NCBI GenBank assembly: GCA_914767715.1
Contig: OU612068.1
Coordinates: forward strand, 2,916,001 to 2,980,000
DNA length: 64,000 nt
Source: Membranipora membranacea
Lineage: Eukaryota; Bryozoa; Gymnolaemata; Cheilostomatida; Membraniporidae
Direction: 5' to 3'
The stretch's first letter is position 1. Every line of letters starts with the position of its first letter. This document shows, in pieces, positions 37,101 through 48,400 of the stretch. The notes beneath the pieces were generated by a model. That model ran no database searches and was not told where the DNA came from. It worked only from the letters and a program-made list of their open reading frames with translations. The translations under genes were made by a program, and so were the position numbers.

Positions 37101-40100
37101 AATTACTTTACAATCAGCAGCATCTTGTTATCAACTTGATTCTGATTTTTGTTTTGCCTAAAATTGGTATCAAACTGTTCAGGACAAGCTGCTAAATCTA
37201 TTGTAATTTTCAAACTCAAAATCTGATCAAAATTGATCGAGTTATAGACAAATAACCTGGAATTTTTAGCAGTAAATCAATGATAGCATCATTGCTTCTA
37301 CACCTTCCAATGTCGTTACGTCGCCCACAATTAAATACCTCAGTGCCTGAATGCTAGTGCTCCATATAGTGTCATGTCTAGATTTATTGTTAAGTCTATG
37401 GATGAACTTCACTTAACATATCTCACCTCCAAGACAAGCTAAATGCATTAGGTCTAAATGTGTCTGCTGCATTACTTCCATCAGGCTTCTTGAAATCGTT
37501 TCCAATTCTGTTGTCATAGTTGCCACAGAGACCTCGAGCGTTACCTCTGTCCGAAGCACCAGGGTTCATGTAGACATTCATAAACATACTTCCCTCGTAC
37601 AGGACTTTGACTCTTCCTCCGTGAGGCATATTGATCTGTAAAAAACAAGGTAAAGGAAGGGTTTAATCAGCAACTAGTAGAAAATTATCAGCACTTCTCC
37701 CCATAGCATTTGATTTTGGATTTTGAATCTTAGTCAAAAGTTTGGATATATCACATGAAATGTATTTGGTGGAACAACTCTCAACATGTTCTAGTTTAAA
37801 TCACAAGATAACTCTGGTGTTACTCATTGTATATCACCTTGCCTTCATTCCTTCTTTACCCAACAAATTAATGCAAAATACAAACCCTGTATGACTTACA
37901 ATGTATTGTCGACCGCCCTGAAGTGTTACAATATTGAAATTCTCCGCAAATTTGTTGTCACTAGATGAGTATTTGTGCACAGTGACCGGTTTTCTATGTT
38001 GTGGGTTAGTAGCTGAAAGACAATAAAATAATGTAACACCATCAAAGGAACTCCGACATTGTTACATTAATAATTTATTGTCACAACTACCATAACGGTG
38101 TGATCAGGCAGATCCTTTGAAATATAAGCAAGTGATGGAAAAAACTGAGAGCGGAGCCGTCTACTCTGTAATGAAAGTAAAAGCTAAGGCAACTCTGAAG
38201 AGAAATAAAGTATAATTGAATTTCCTCAGTCCTTTCCTAAACATACCTCCGCACTTATCAACAAGGATGACATCATCACCAACTCTAACAGATACTGCAC
38301 AGTTACACATGGCTTTGGAGTTACATCTCTTGTAGTAGGTATGTACCTGATTGGACAAAAAAAGGATCAAGTCAAAAGCCACGAAAAAATCTCTGAACAG
38401 TTACACAGCTGGTATCGGGCAGAGAGAATACAAATGTCATATCCTTGAATTGATTTAAATTTTCCTCTGCATTACATGTTGTTTAGATTTGAATGACGTT
38501 TGCCATATTGTTTTGTTTAGTTGTCTCCACCATACATTATCTGCTAATTCTTGGTTTTACCTCAAAGGGCTCTACTGCGTGCTTGTAGAGGATGAACTCT
38601 CCCTCCAGTTGACAATCGTAACGCCTAAAGAAGAAGATGAATAATGTGACTGTTACTGTTACTACAGCCTTGCCTTGTTTTGATTTGAACAGATAATTTT
38701 CCAGTAGTGAAGGGGCTAGAGGACAAAGAATATATGAATTCAAGAATAGATCGAGAACATCGTTTCATTGCATTTTGAAAAAACATTATTACACCTGGAA
38801 TTACATTATGGTTACGGGTAGATGTTGATTCACGGTCAAGAACACACGATCCATCTCAGTTTTGAGAGTTTTACATTTCATCTGTTCACTTACTTTCCAT
38901 CAAAGGTTTTCATGTGCGGATCGTTCTGAGAGTTGCATGTACCACTGCCTGGTGTTGGTGGAACAACTGGGGGAAGATCGCCAGCCTCAACCTACAACCA
39001 AACAGTTTGTTGAGTGTATAGAATGTTAACAAGATATGAAGTGGATAATCGCTTCATTGAGTAATCCACTGTTGGAGCTCAAATATCTAAAATACTTAAT
39101 ACACTTTTCCTCCTTACATAGTTTACAGTACCATTATACATTGTTTAGAGAGGAAATTTCAGCTCACCGGGAATCCACCAATTTCGCTGTCGGTCTCAAA
39201 CGGGTTGTTGCTATCATTAGCTGGTGGTCCTGGTTCAGCTACATCTATCATGACATTAGCGTTTACAGTGTTATCGTCTTTATAGTCCTCTACAGCTTGA
39301 ACACCGACTTCTTGAGTTTCGGCTCCTTCCTTTGTGAATGTGAGAGTACAGGTATCCAATACAACTTGATCCATCTCCTCGTTGGTGTAAGGGCATCTGC
39401 AAACAAATTTATGTCACACATGTAAGCAGAGCTTTTTTTAGTATGTACATACTCAATAATGAATTAAATTGAGGCTTTGAGTTATTATTTCATTTGTGTT
39501 ATAAATATTAGAATATGAGTATAGATGATTAAAATTTATCAGCGGTTTTGTGATAAGAAAACTTGATGAAAACTAGCCAATCAATCGTCACCTGAAGTAA
39601 AATAAAACTGATGAGTGGGAGGTGTACCACCATAATCATCATGATCAGCATAGCAATATTTCGGTGCAGTGATGACTGTCTTGGTCAGCTCAAGGAACTG
39701 ATACCACCATTATTTACTACTTACGTCATTTTTGTTCCTGTAATTCTCAGATTAATTTTCAATGTATTTACTGGCGGGACTGTCAGCTTCAGCTCAACTT
39801 TTTCAGCAGCCATACCCTCATACACTTTGAGTGGTGAAGCAGCGTTGACAACACTGCCATCTTCTGATCTTGTTATCTACATTTTTCAAATAACAGGTAT
39901 AAGAACACATTAAAACAGATTCATTTAGATTTAAGGTGATACCAGTACCATTGATAAAATTAATGTTGTTTTTATTTAAATTAACAAATAGCTAGATATT
40001 TTAGAAAGACCCTGATAAGAAGCCAATATCTGATGTTGTGTTTCTATGAGGCCATTTACTTACAAATTATAGATGTTGGGAAGTCTGCATATTTTTTACA

Positions 40101-43100
40101 AAATATCACTTTGAAGGGAAGTAACTCTAATACCTCTGTATGGCTCATGCCCATTCCTAAGGCAATTAATCTTATAAAAAAACAAATCGACCAATCTGTG
40201 TCAATATTATTTTTTCAATGCCAGCAGTTTTTGCTATCAGAATTGTTAAATGAAATCCCGTTTTTTCCCCTCATAATGTCACATGACAATGCTCGAGATC
40301 AGCACATTATATCATTGAGATATTTTTGAGGCTGCAGCTGCTAGACGTGTGGGTGTTTGCGAAGCTAACAATGCCCCCCCCACCCTTAATTTTGAAACCC
40401 AATGAATATTGGCTAAGATATGTAACAGACTTTTTCGCACTGACAAGGGAAAGGGAAGATTTTTGAAAAACTGGATTCAAAGTATTTAGAACATCAATTA
40501 TAAGCCTTAAATGTTTACCTTTACACCAAAGATCATTGGCTCGGAGACTTTTTCTTCATGTTGTGCATATGTAGTTGTATTATGTGGAGCAGCTACAAAC
40601 TTACTCCATACTCTACAATGTACCTAAAACAACATGAGATCATCTTATCATAAACTGGTTGTAGGATAATGGTCAAAATAATCATAATAGTTCATATAAA
40701 CGAACGAACAAAAGAAAGTACTTTCTTGTTATAGAATTATAATCATTCCAGCTATTAGCTATTTAACTTACCATTTGTCCCATGACTTGACGGATCTTGT
40801 TAATTCCGATCAGGGAGTGGATGGTATGTTTCACTCTACTTTCTCCTCTGAGCTCTTGAGTATCAATAACTTTATCATCAGCAAGAAACTGAACCTTGTA
40901 CAGGGCCCTGTAAACATACAAACTTAATTACGCTTTTTTCATGAATATTCATGGTCTTTAATTAACTGCAAGTAAATAAAATTAATAAAAAGTGAGTTTA
41001 GTTTGGAACTAAAACCATGACATCCCCATTCAGCACCCTGCACCCTGTGGGTTAATTTTATAGTTATAGTTGTAGTTTGCAGTTGTCTTCTCTTGTGAGA
41101 ATGTAATTTTTGGAAAATAATGAGTCTGAATTTGAAAAACAAAGAAATTGGCATGATTTCGAGTTCTGTAAATCGCTGAAAGACATGAAAGTTTTGTGGT
41201 TATCTTTTAGGATATTACAAAGAGATTTCTTTTGACAAATTAAAATTAAATAAAATCAGGTAATCTGTAGTATGACCCCAATAATATAATATGAAATAAA
41301 TGAATATAAAAGTGTGATACAGATTGACCATTGCCTCTTCATCTAGTAACTTGGTTAAATAACAAATATCCTCAAAAACATTGCCATTTTGTGTATGATA
41401 CTGCCAATCAGAACATTAAAAGTACAGTGCGGGCTAGTGTTACACCTAAATATTTGCTTTGTTCTACTATGCTTGGTTCAGTAACAAAATTTTCTTGAGA
41501 GGATTTATTTTGTAGGTATCTTAAAAATATTTGCTTGGTTTCATCAAGCCAGGCACTATTTTTGGACTTTCAATAGCTCAGTTTGGATGGAAAAATGATT
41601 ATTACTGATAAAGTTTGTATCGTCAGCAAAGAAAATATAATTAAAATGGTTGAAACAGTACAGTATCATTTATATAAATAAAAAATAGTGCGATCCTCAA
41701 ACTGGGGTACCCCCACAGTGATTGATTGCAATCTAGATTCTAATGAAATAAATTACTTGCACCAAGTCATTTATAAATTGGCTAAAATTAAGCACTGTGG
41801 TCTTCGATTGACGGAATCTATATCGATAGATATTCACTCTAAGTGTTCCCGGAGAGAAATCTTTTAAATAGGGGACTCTATTTAATCTATTGAAACCAAA
41901 GTGGATGTTTCACATAAATAGTGTGTGTGAAATGGCTCATCACTCACCCAGGAAGTGCATAACTGAACTTACAACCGGCATTGTAAGTTTCACCATCATT
42001 TATGAAGGCAATCTCTGGAGAACTTGCTTGAGCAAATGGAGCTAAAACAAAACAGCATCTCAAGTCAAGGTTCAAGACAATAAAAATTTGAAAGACTTTG
42101 CTCTACTAACTAAAGAACAACGAAAGTATACTCAAATCTATCCTATTCAGTAGATGGAACGATCAGCAATAAGATGCATCCACATAGCAATAACACTTCC
42201 AGCTAATTCTTTTTGGCAAAAAAAGATTGTTTCCCAGAAAACTGTCCCTAGAGTTGCCTGTCCCATATTTAATGTCATTTCAGTGAAAATAAATCGTCGA
42301 GATGATGTCTATCAGCCACTTTTGAATCAGATCGTTTTAAAAAGAATCGGGATAAGATGGTGATATACTTACCCAAATCATACATCTGGTTCCTATTAAC
42401 ACCACCACATCCTTCCCTCGGATCAGCAGGACATTTTGCAGTACATCCACCTCCTACACCATAACTGCCGTAGGTGTCGCCACAATTACACTCCTTAAGT
42501 TGTGCACCACCATACCGATAATCTGCGTAATAGGAATTATATCGAATGACATAACAAATGGAAGCTAAGGTGGATTTTTATAACAGTGGTCAGATCGCTA
42601 TTTCGTATTCTCAAAATAAGAACAGTACCATTCCTTCAATAAGAAAATGAAATAAATATCTAAAAGTAAATAAATAGGTACTTACTTTTAGAGTATCGAC
42701 AGTACTGATTACAAGTGCTTGCTTTCATTCTATCTCCTACTACATAACTGTGTTCTAAGTCACGGATATTGGGGTCGTCTATGTAACATCCTAGTGATCC
42801 TGCAATGTGAAATCAAGATACATAATTTCAGTACAATTGATTTTTAGTAGATTATTGAGAGAATCTGGACAGTTGTTAGGTAACTTGAAACCTTTCACAA
42901 AAGTGTACAACATTGGTGTAGACAAGTCAGTGAGATGTTTAGTTTGTCAAGCAACAAATTATTCTTGGTCAATCATGTATTCTCCATCAACACGCTCATC
43001 AATGGAAAGCTTACCTGCTGATGCTTGGTACACATGTACTGACACCACAGCGAACAACAGCGCGAGTCTCATCTGCAAACAGAATTGAAAATACAGTAAT

Positions 43101-43240
43101 GCTTTTATTCAAGTGAATGTCTATCTTACCATGTGGATTGGTGAAAAGTGTGATAGTTTCAATAGTCTAGTATAATAAAACATAAACAAATATTCCATAG
43201 AAAACCACTATGGTTTAAAACTTACCTTTTGCCGAATCAT
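19159..43240 (-). CDS. Gene B: secreted WSC-VWD-EGF(n)-Kunitz-EGF(n) mosaic protein
   Basis: Paralogue of gene A. Exons 43226-43240, 43015-43072, 42686-42799, 42373-42522, 41948-42041, 40772-40907, 40519-40623, 39725-39876, 39168-39396, 38894-38991, 38561-38624, 38247-38346, 37900-38012, 37427-37635, 36611-36757, 36230-36479, 35664-35796, 35119-35306, 34751-34969 and 34444-34561 encode signal peptide, WSC, sandwich segments, VWD ([13 protein letters not shown]) and linker. EGF and Kunitz exons follow and are listed separately. The reading totals about 6,761 nt (about 2,250 residues) with phases closing throughout. No transmembrane segment was seen, so it is probably secreted. The 3' end is unsettled: exon 19159-19258 ends with TG in phase 2 inside an incomplete EGF (four cysteines), and the nearest acceptor would create a TGA. 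Function in matrix or mucus is inference. Confidence 0.85.
20577..21360 (-). pseudogene. Tyrosine recombinase relic (DIRS/Ngaro- or XerD-like) in gene B intron
   Basis: The minus strand encodes a core-binding-like segment ([20 protein letters not shown], about 21,215-21,275), then after a stop and a frame change a catalytic region to 20,577. The catalytic part has [14 protein letters not shown] (the H-x-x-R box), [13 protein letters not shown] (W in the second-histidine position, then the likely nucleophilic tyrosine), and upstream [15 protein letters not shown]. The longest intact frame starts at 21,056 (159 codons). The family is used by DIRS-like retrotransposons, Cryptons and related animal elements. 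No reverse transcriptase was seen beside it. A frameshift makes it non-functional as read. It lies in the intron between EGF exons 22404-22526 and 20087-20197. Confidence 0.75.
21923..21992. repeat. Perfect 35-bp tandem duplication
   Basis: Two identical 35-base units (21923-21957, 21958-21992) starting AAAGCCTATCATTGGCTG. Intronic in gene B. Identity suggests a recent event. Confidence 0.9.
26611..26829 (-). repeat. Tandem duplication containing half of an EGF exon
   Basis: About 97 bases at 26611-26707 repeat at 26733-26829 (offset 122). The second copy holds the 3' half of EGF exon 26770-26892 plus its donor. The first copy keeps a donor at 26642-26647 and codes for [12 protein letters not shown] in frame, but its only nearby acceptor (26,705) would join in the wrong phase. 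It is therefore probably a non-functional partial exon. Confidence 0.75.
28964..29016 (-). pseudogene. Relic EGF exon in gene B intron
   Basis: After an acceptor-like TTTGTAG at 29,017 the minus strand encodes [12 protein letters not shown], the start of a typical EGF exon of this gene, then loses the pattern (ERNIMLVF) with no donor or later cysteines. It lies between the Kunitz exons and the EGF exon 28730-28840. Best read as an EGF exon that has decayed. Confidence 0.55.
29424..29847 (-). other. Kunitz/BPTI domain encoded by two exons of gene B
   Basis: Exons 29712-29847 and 29424-29458 join in phase 2 to encode [12 protein letters not shown], then [24 protein letters not shown], and [17 protein letters not shown]. 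Cysteine spacing is 8-15-7-12-3, exactly that of Kunitz serine-protease inhibitor domains, with the FxYGGCGGNxNNF core intact. The residue after the second cysteine (P1) is arginine, which in this family favours trypsin-like proteases. The pair enters and leaves in phase 1, like the flanking EGF exons, so it fits as a shuffled module. Inhibitory activity is inferred, not shown. Confidence 0.9.
30152..34119 (-). other. Gene B EGF array, first block (10 exons)
   Basis: Phase 1-1 exons at 34009-34119, 33673-33783, 33279-33398, 32968-33087, 32431-32541, 31795-31911, 31364-31474, 30720-30809, 30387-30503 and 30152-30277. Most follow the pattern DPC-x3-GC-x3-C-x7-C-x-C-x11-C with a shared LGDD-x-KTC ending, which points to recent exon multiplication. 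The exon at 30720-30809 is 5'-truncated: it encodes only four of six cysteines (GDC, EVC, NC, TC). Phase 1-1 units can be added or lost without changing frame. The short spacing and lack of a D-x-N/D-E signature suggest most are not calcium-binding EGFs. Confidence 0.8.
32049..32078. repeat. Perfect 12-bp inverted repeat (hairpin) in gene B intron
   Basis: GATGCACTTGCT and its exact reverse complement are separated by six bases. The surrounding intron (about 31,960-32,240) resembles the intron at about 29,030-29,300, and the second arm is present in altered form there. Likely a local rearrangement rather than a functional RNA. Confidence 0.6.
34293..34343. repeat. Inverted repeat in gene B intron
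   Basis: Arms TTAGCCAGTGTGTT and AACACACTGGCTAG flank a loop of about 22 bases. The equivalent gene A intron (4161-4440) lacks this palindrome, so it was gained in B or lost in A. Confidence 0.5.
36030..36195 (-). mobile_element. tRNA-derived SINE-like fragment in gene B intron
   Basis: On the minus strand the piece starts with GTAACTCAGTTGGTTAGAG, a near-exact tRNA A-box, followed about 25 bases later by GGTTTGGTTGGACTC, a degenerate B-box. The matching gene A intron is about 190 bases shorter, which fits an insertion after the duplication. Tail and target duplication were not defined. Confidence 0.55.
36934..37400. mobile_element. Non-autonomous DNA transposon (MITE) with 8-bp target duplication
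   Basis: The element starts CATAGAC and ends GTCTATG, with long imperfect inverted arms that include GGAAGGTGTAGAAGCAATGA on the left and its complement on the right. It is flanked by the direct repeat GATGAACT (36926-36933 and 37401-37408). The gene A intron has a single GATGAATT at the same place (about 6,696), a natural empty site. An 8-bp duplication is typical of hAT and a few other superfamilies. No transposase is encoded. Confidence 0.85.
41060..41830 (-). mobile_element. Decayed CR1/L2-like relic, gene B copy
   Basis: Counterpart of the relic at 10,640-11,600, in the homologous intron. The GVPQ block region (about 41,690-41,715) and the downstream [10 protein letters not shown]-like segment are recognisable. 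The upstream SKAF..NHKIL block seen in copy A is deleted here. Two decaying copies of one insertion. Confidence 0.7.
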
Positions 43241-43311
43241 TTTGAAGTCTGAAGATGTGTTCTTCACGACACCAAGACAGGTGAATGTGATGTTAGAGAC
43301 TAATATGCCCA

Positions 43312-43325
43312 GCTTCTATATGACA
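43312..43325 (-). promoter_or_regulatory. Degenerate TATA element of gene B
   Basis: Aligned with the TATA box of gene A, this reads TCATATAGAAGC, so TATATAA has become TATAGAA. The flanking bases (CACCTTGTCA before, CTGGGCATAT after) are the same in both. A weaker core promoter or a different expression level is possible but not shown. Confidence 0.45.
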
Positions 43326-44528
43326 AGGTGAGCCAAGAGTAGGTCATGTTACTGTTACCTGACTCCACGTATTAGAGTTTTCAATCCACTGCAAGACAAA
43401 TCTTCCCATAGCAAGGAATCTTCTACATAATTACTATACATCCTTCTATCTGTGCCTTGTGGGAGCCATCCCACCTGTAATTTCATGATTGAAACCTGAA
43501 ACACAGGAACTCAGTCTAATAATAGCAACTCTTATGCTGGTAACAAAAAAAACATGTTTGTCAAAAATTTGTGACCAAGATATTCTGTCTTCTGGTTGCT
43601 CTGCAAAGAATTTTGCAAAATACACAGAATTGCATGAAACAACATGACAGCAAGTTAATGAATGTCGGTCATGTTATCCGGATGTAGCAATAACTTTATA
43701 AATAATGTTAATGATAAAATTGTTAAGATAGCATGAATTATGGTTTGTAAAGCCTTCAAATAATGCGTCTGTTTTACCCATTGAAACAGGATGTATAGGC
43801 AACACTGATTTGTATATTGTATATCCTATATTTGTCAGTTAAGATGGTTTATAGCTCCAAGCATCAACTCTCAATACACAACCACCATAAAAAAATCAGA
43901 TCGGCAGCAAAACTGAAAAAAATAGTTTCGCTTTAATGAAGATTATATACAGGTGTTATAAAGGGGTATTGCAACCGCTATCGGACCCATCTCGGCTATA
44001 TTTATAACAGTAGAACCATGAAAACCCACTTATTATGACATGCTCATTCGGATATATTTGTAACACTTTCCCTTTTGCCGGCAGCAGCCGCCTATTGTGC
44101 AACTTAGTGTAAGGTACCATTGCAATCAGCATGAAAAACTCTACCAGGCATAACTATTAAATACTATCCACCCAAAACCGTAAATGAAATTGCATTTCTA
44201 GCCACATTTTTCATAGGCCGCCGCCACAGCAGAAAGAGCGATTGTTGGGAAATCATCCTCACTCACTATCATACTCGATCTGACTTTAAAAGATATAAAT
44301 GTAGACTTCTAGATGTCGTTTAAGCCCATATTGTATTGAGTTATAAACCAGCACAGAAAGCTTTTTGGGGCAAAGGTCACCAAATCATAAAGTAGTACTG
44401 TCTGCGTACCCTTCACTTTCTACTGAGTTAGGACAAAGGTGGTTTTGTTGAAGACCTTACATTGCCTCCAAATGTTGTGATTGCTGAACAAACATATAGT
44501 TACATCAGCTGATATAATTTTGGCTTAA

Positions 44529-44992
44529 GCCTGGTGCCCATTTGCAGAAGGCAATATCAAGAGTCTTGCAAGGCCTTGCAATGCGCTTGCAAGAGTCCTA
44601 CCAGTCTTGAGATGTTGTTGTTCACAATTGCATAAGATTTCACTCCAGAGGACTTGCAGCAGTTGCGCAATAATCTTTCAAATCCTAAGATTGTGGTTCA
44701 AAACTGATTGCAGATTTTATCAAAATCTCATTCCAATTGTAGCATATACAGCCAAAATCTCTGCCCTATGGTTCACAATTAATTTTTCTAAGATATTCGA
44801 TGCAACTGTCTTGCAACAACCATAGAATTCTGACGCCGTCAGACTTCTGTGATTGGTCTTGCAAGACTTGCAAATGTCTTGAGACTCCTAAGACTGCTGA
44901 GATTTTTGTGGTTCAGTATTGCAGAACTGTTGCAAGACCAAAACCTTGCAAGAACCAAAACCTTGCAATTTTGCTGCAGTTCGGCACGAGGC
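44529..44992. mobile_element. Insertion of about 460 bp with short imperfect terminal repeats
   Basis: The region upstream of gene A reads straight from ATTTTGGCTTA into TTCTCTCTCTAAAC (about 14,990-15,025). In copy B those two flanks are separated by this segment. Its ends, GCCTGGTGCCC and the complement of CGGCACGAGGC, match at 9 of 11 bases. It is full of CTTGCAAG/TTGCAAGAC motifs in both orientations. No coding capacity. A non-autonomous DNA transposon is the best guess; no clear target duplication was found. Confidence 0.5.
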
Positions 44993-45449
44993 TGCAGTGA
45001 AACATTCTCTCTCTAAACTTTAGATTCAAAGATGAGGCGTGTTGCACCAGCATTATACAGGGCGATTTAGCTCACTAAATACCTTTGATATTACAAGTCT
45101 TCTAAAAGCCTTATCTACAATGTTACAGCCATCATGAAGACTTACAATCTGCTCCCACTTTGTGCATGTGCACCAATCAATTCAGGCTGATAATCTTTCA
45201 GCATAGTTTCGGATTAATCCAAATGTGCTTAGTTCCAAAACTGAATAGTCACCCAACCCACACTCGTAAAAAAGTTTGCTTCTATAGGCGAAATGTAAAC
45301 AGGTCAACTGGGTCATTTTCTGTGGCACCGTCGCCACGGTGCAAAGAGACTCGTCGCATCGAAGAGTCGATCTGAAAGCAGTGTGATGTGCTACACGTGC
45401 TGTTTAGAAAGATGTAACAGCTTCTCAACGTCAACCACTTTGTAAGCAT

Positions 45450-48400
45450 ACATAAATATACCCAATTGGGTGAAATATAAGGAAATACTTAGTTATTCTG
45501 AAATTGTTACCGTACAAACTTGTCGATTGATCGATTAAAATAACCAACATCTCAAAGATATGCTGCTATTATTCATTGGATCTTTGTTTCTGATGAAGAG
45601 TGAGGTAAGACAGTGCTCTAAAAGACTGGAGATGGATTTCATTACTTGTACACAACCCTAGCTTTGTCATGAAGGCCCACTAGTGTTAAAACAAGCATCA
45701 GCGTTTGCGTAGATAAGGCTAATCACCCCCAGGATGTTCTTCAAACCATAACCCTCATTTTTCAACATTTGACATTAAAATGTTAAGACACAGCGAGTAT
45801 GCTGGTTTAAAGTTTTCACAATAAGAACTCACCAGGTGTTTTGTCCTGTTTAATGCTGATATGACCGAAGATCCAAAAGTATTAAACCGATGGAATCGAT
45901 TTCAAATCAATCTCCCTTAAATGGTTAATAACATTTCTATTTCGTTATTGGCTGAGGTTTTCTAACAATAGCAGCCATTTCGCCTTCCATGCCAGCCTTA
46001 CCCTGTACCAACAGGCATGCCTTACTTCTATAGCTGATAGTTTGTATTAATTATGAGAATATATCTGAGCCAAATTAACAAACACTTCTGGCTCACACGC
46101 AATTTGCCCCTCTCCCTGTGGTGTTCTCAAAGGCCCCAAGAATCTTTCATCCAACGCCTATATATGCCACTGGAATTAACTGATATAATGTAATAGCAAT
46201 ACTACTCATGAAACAACTAAAAACTCCCATGGGATGTATTCACTTTGCTGAGAGGGAAATAATTTCTTGTGGCTTCTAGATTGGCCTTAAACATATTGCA
46301 CAGTACGCCTTCAGTAGACTGTACACCATTACTTGAGTGGGATGGGATGCATCACATCGATACCGTCATGTCATACTTTTTAGATTGACTAGGTTATAGG
46401 CCGAACAGCCTAGCACAATCGTGCTAACCAGCAACACCATACATATATTTTGAGTCATTCATGTTTGATAGAGATGCGTTTTGATCAGCATCAAAGCAGA
46501 CCCAGTTCAGGTGATATTCATCCTACGTATGTGGGGTGAGTAAGGCCAGTAAGCTGCTAATTATGCTGGTAGATATACCTTCAATAACAAGACACAAACT
46601 CGAATACCTCACAACAAATACTACAACAACAACTACAGCGTCCAGTTGATGGGTAATGGAATTTGAACAGATAGTTCGTTGTATAACCTCGATGTTAGAG
46701 AGCAACCACTATGTACTTGAGGACAAAACCTGCGAAACTGAGGCGAGGCGACTTCCAAGTTCAAAAGTCATCAGTGGTTCATTCAATTAGAGCGGTGAAT
46801 TGTGAACCGAATTATCCTATCCCACATATGATCTTTCAATTATACAAATGCCCAAATCGTTCACTCAGAATGTAATTAGTTTCATCAATCTGTGAGTAAT
46901 TTGGGAACGAGAGCCTACCAGATCGAGTTTACTCACCTAGTCCCCCCCTCCCATCCCTTCCAACAAATGTTTTCTATTTGCAAGATAACAGCTAGCAGAA
47001 AATATTAAAAGTTTATACTGCTATTGACACAGGTAAGAGGAGCTGCTCGCTCTTGACATTGTATGGTATGCTGTCACATTGAGATAATACAATATTTTTG
47101 TAATGATTGAGATAAACAGAACTTTTAGAAATATACTTTCAATGCAGATTAAATCCCTCGACTTGCCATTGTTAAGATCTATGATAATAGAGCGGCCAGA
47201 AAACTATCCAATCAGCAAGCTTGGTCATTACGTAACATTGGAATCCTCCATTTATTATTGTTGATATTGCTCATAGCCTCAGAGTGTTGTTCCAAATAGC
47301 ACCACTCAGCTATTAACGTTTCATAATTAACACTGGATTATCAGCAAGACCCAGGCTAGCAGACATTAAGAGATGTAAGCCAGTATCATATTATTTACAA
47401 GAAAACATTTATGCAGCCTATATGTTTTTAGCTCCTTTTGATTCAATCTTTGGGTCTTGAGAGACAATAAACAGTATTTGTCATTGCTCAATCTTACCTA
47501 CATATTATAATGACATGACCTAACTCATTGAGTTGAAACCTTCAGAAATATACAATCGTTGCTGGGCATAAATTTGAAAACAATTCTCATAATGGTGCGG
47601 CTTTCGATATTCCTTTATTGATCTCGACTTTTATGACATGAAAATTGTAACCACAACTAGTCTCCAACATTTCTCCAACTCACCGTAGGGATGACATTCT
47701 GTGTTACTCTAGTGTATCGGATGTCAGCTCATAGTGTAGGTAGGCTGCCATGTAACCCGCTGCTAACCCTGTAGTATGTGCTGAACAGTGATCTACAATA
47801 AGAATCTTATACTTCAGGATCACCAAGACCTAGCGCATCGCAAGAGAAAGTGAAATGAAAGGGATCACCAATCTCACTATGTTTATTTTGAGATCCAGCA
47901 GAGACAGTGGTTGGACAGCGTTTGGACTTTGTCAAATGATAGCTCCATATGTGTTTGTATGTGCCTATGTTGGAGTTCCTCTTTGCTGTTATGATCTCAG
48001 TCAAATTAGGTTTATTTCTCTTAACCGTCACGACAGGTTAGTCTTGTCACACAGATTATCTCGGCGGAATAATTTTGAAGCTTGACTTTGTTAAGAAAGG
48101 CGATGGCAGGCGAGGCAATGACGATGTTACAAAATACAAAAATCTGTGTTGGCAGTTAATTTTTTCAGACAATGGGACTCCATCTAGCTTGGGAGCCTTG
48201 TATGTATGCTCTGATCAGGGAGGACTGGATAACCTCCACCCTTCCCGCTCTGATTACTGTGTGTTACGGTGTGGTTTTCGTGATTTTTTCTATGGTATAG
48301 GCGTATCTTTGCTATGTTCCGGCTTGATTTTTCTTGCACAGAAAGATGACTCAAAAAGAAATTACTGAGAATAATAAAACTGTAAAGAGCAGCAACTGTA

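Larger units (their letters stand above)
33280..45450 (-). repeat. Segmental duplication, copy B
   Basis: Partner of 3,665-15,230. It is longer mainly because of later insertions at 36,030-36,195, 36,934-37,400, 44,529-44,992 and about 45,153-45,390. Copy A has extra sequence in the intron at about 10,450-10,650. Confidence 0.85.

Noticed and set aside
44972-44995. TTCGGCACGAGG at the end of the 44.5-kb insertion resembles a widely used cDNA cloning adaptor.
   Set aside because: The match is 13 of 14 bases, but the sequence sits in continuous genomic DNA and forms part of an imperfect terminal repeat with the other end. Probably coincidence, though a vector screen would settle it.
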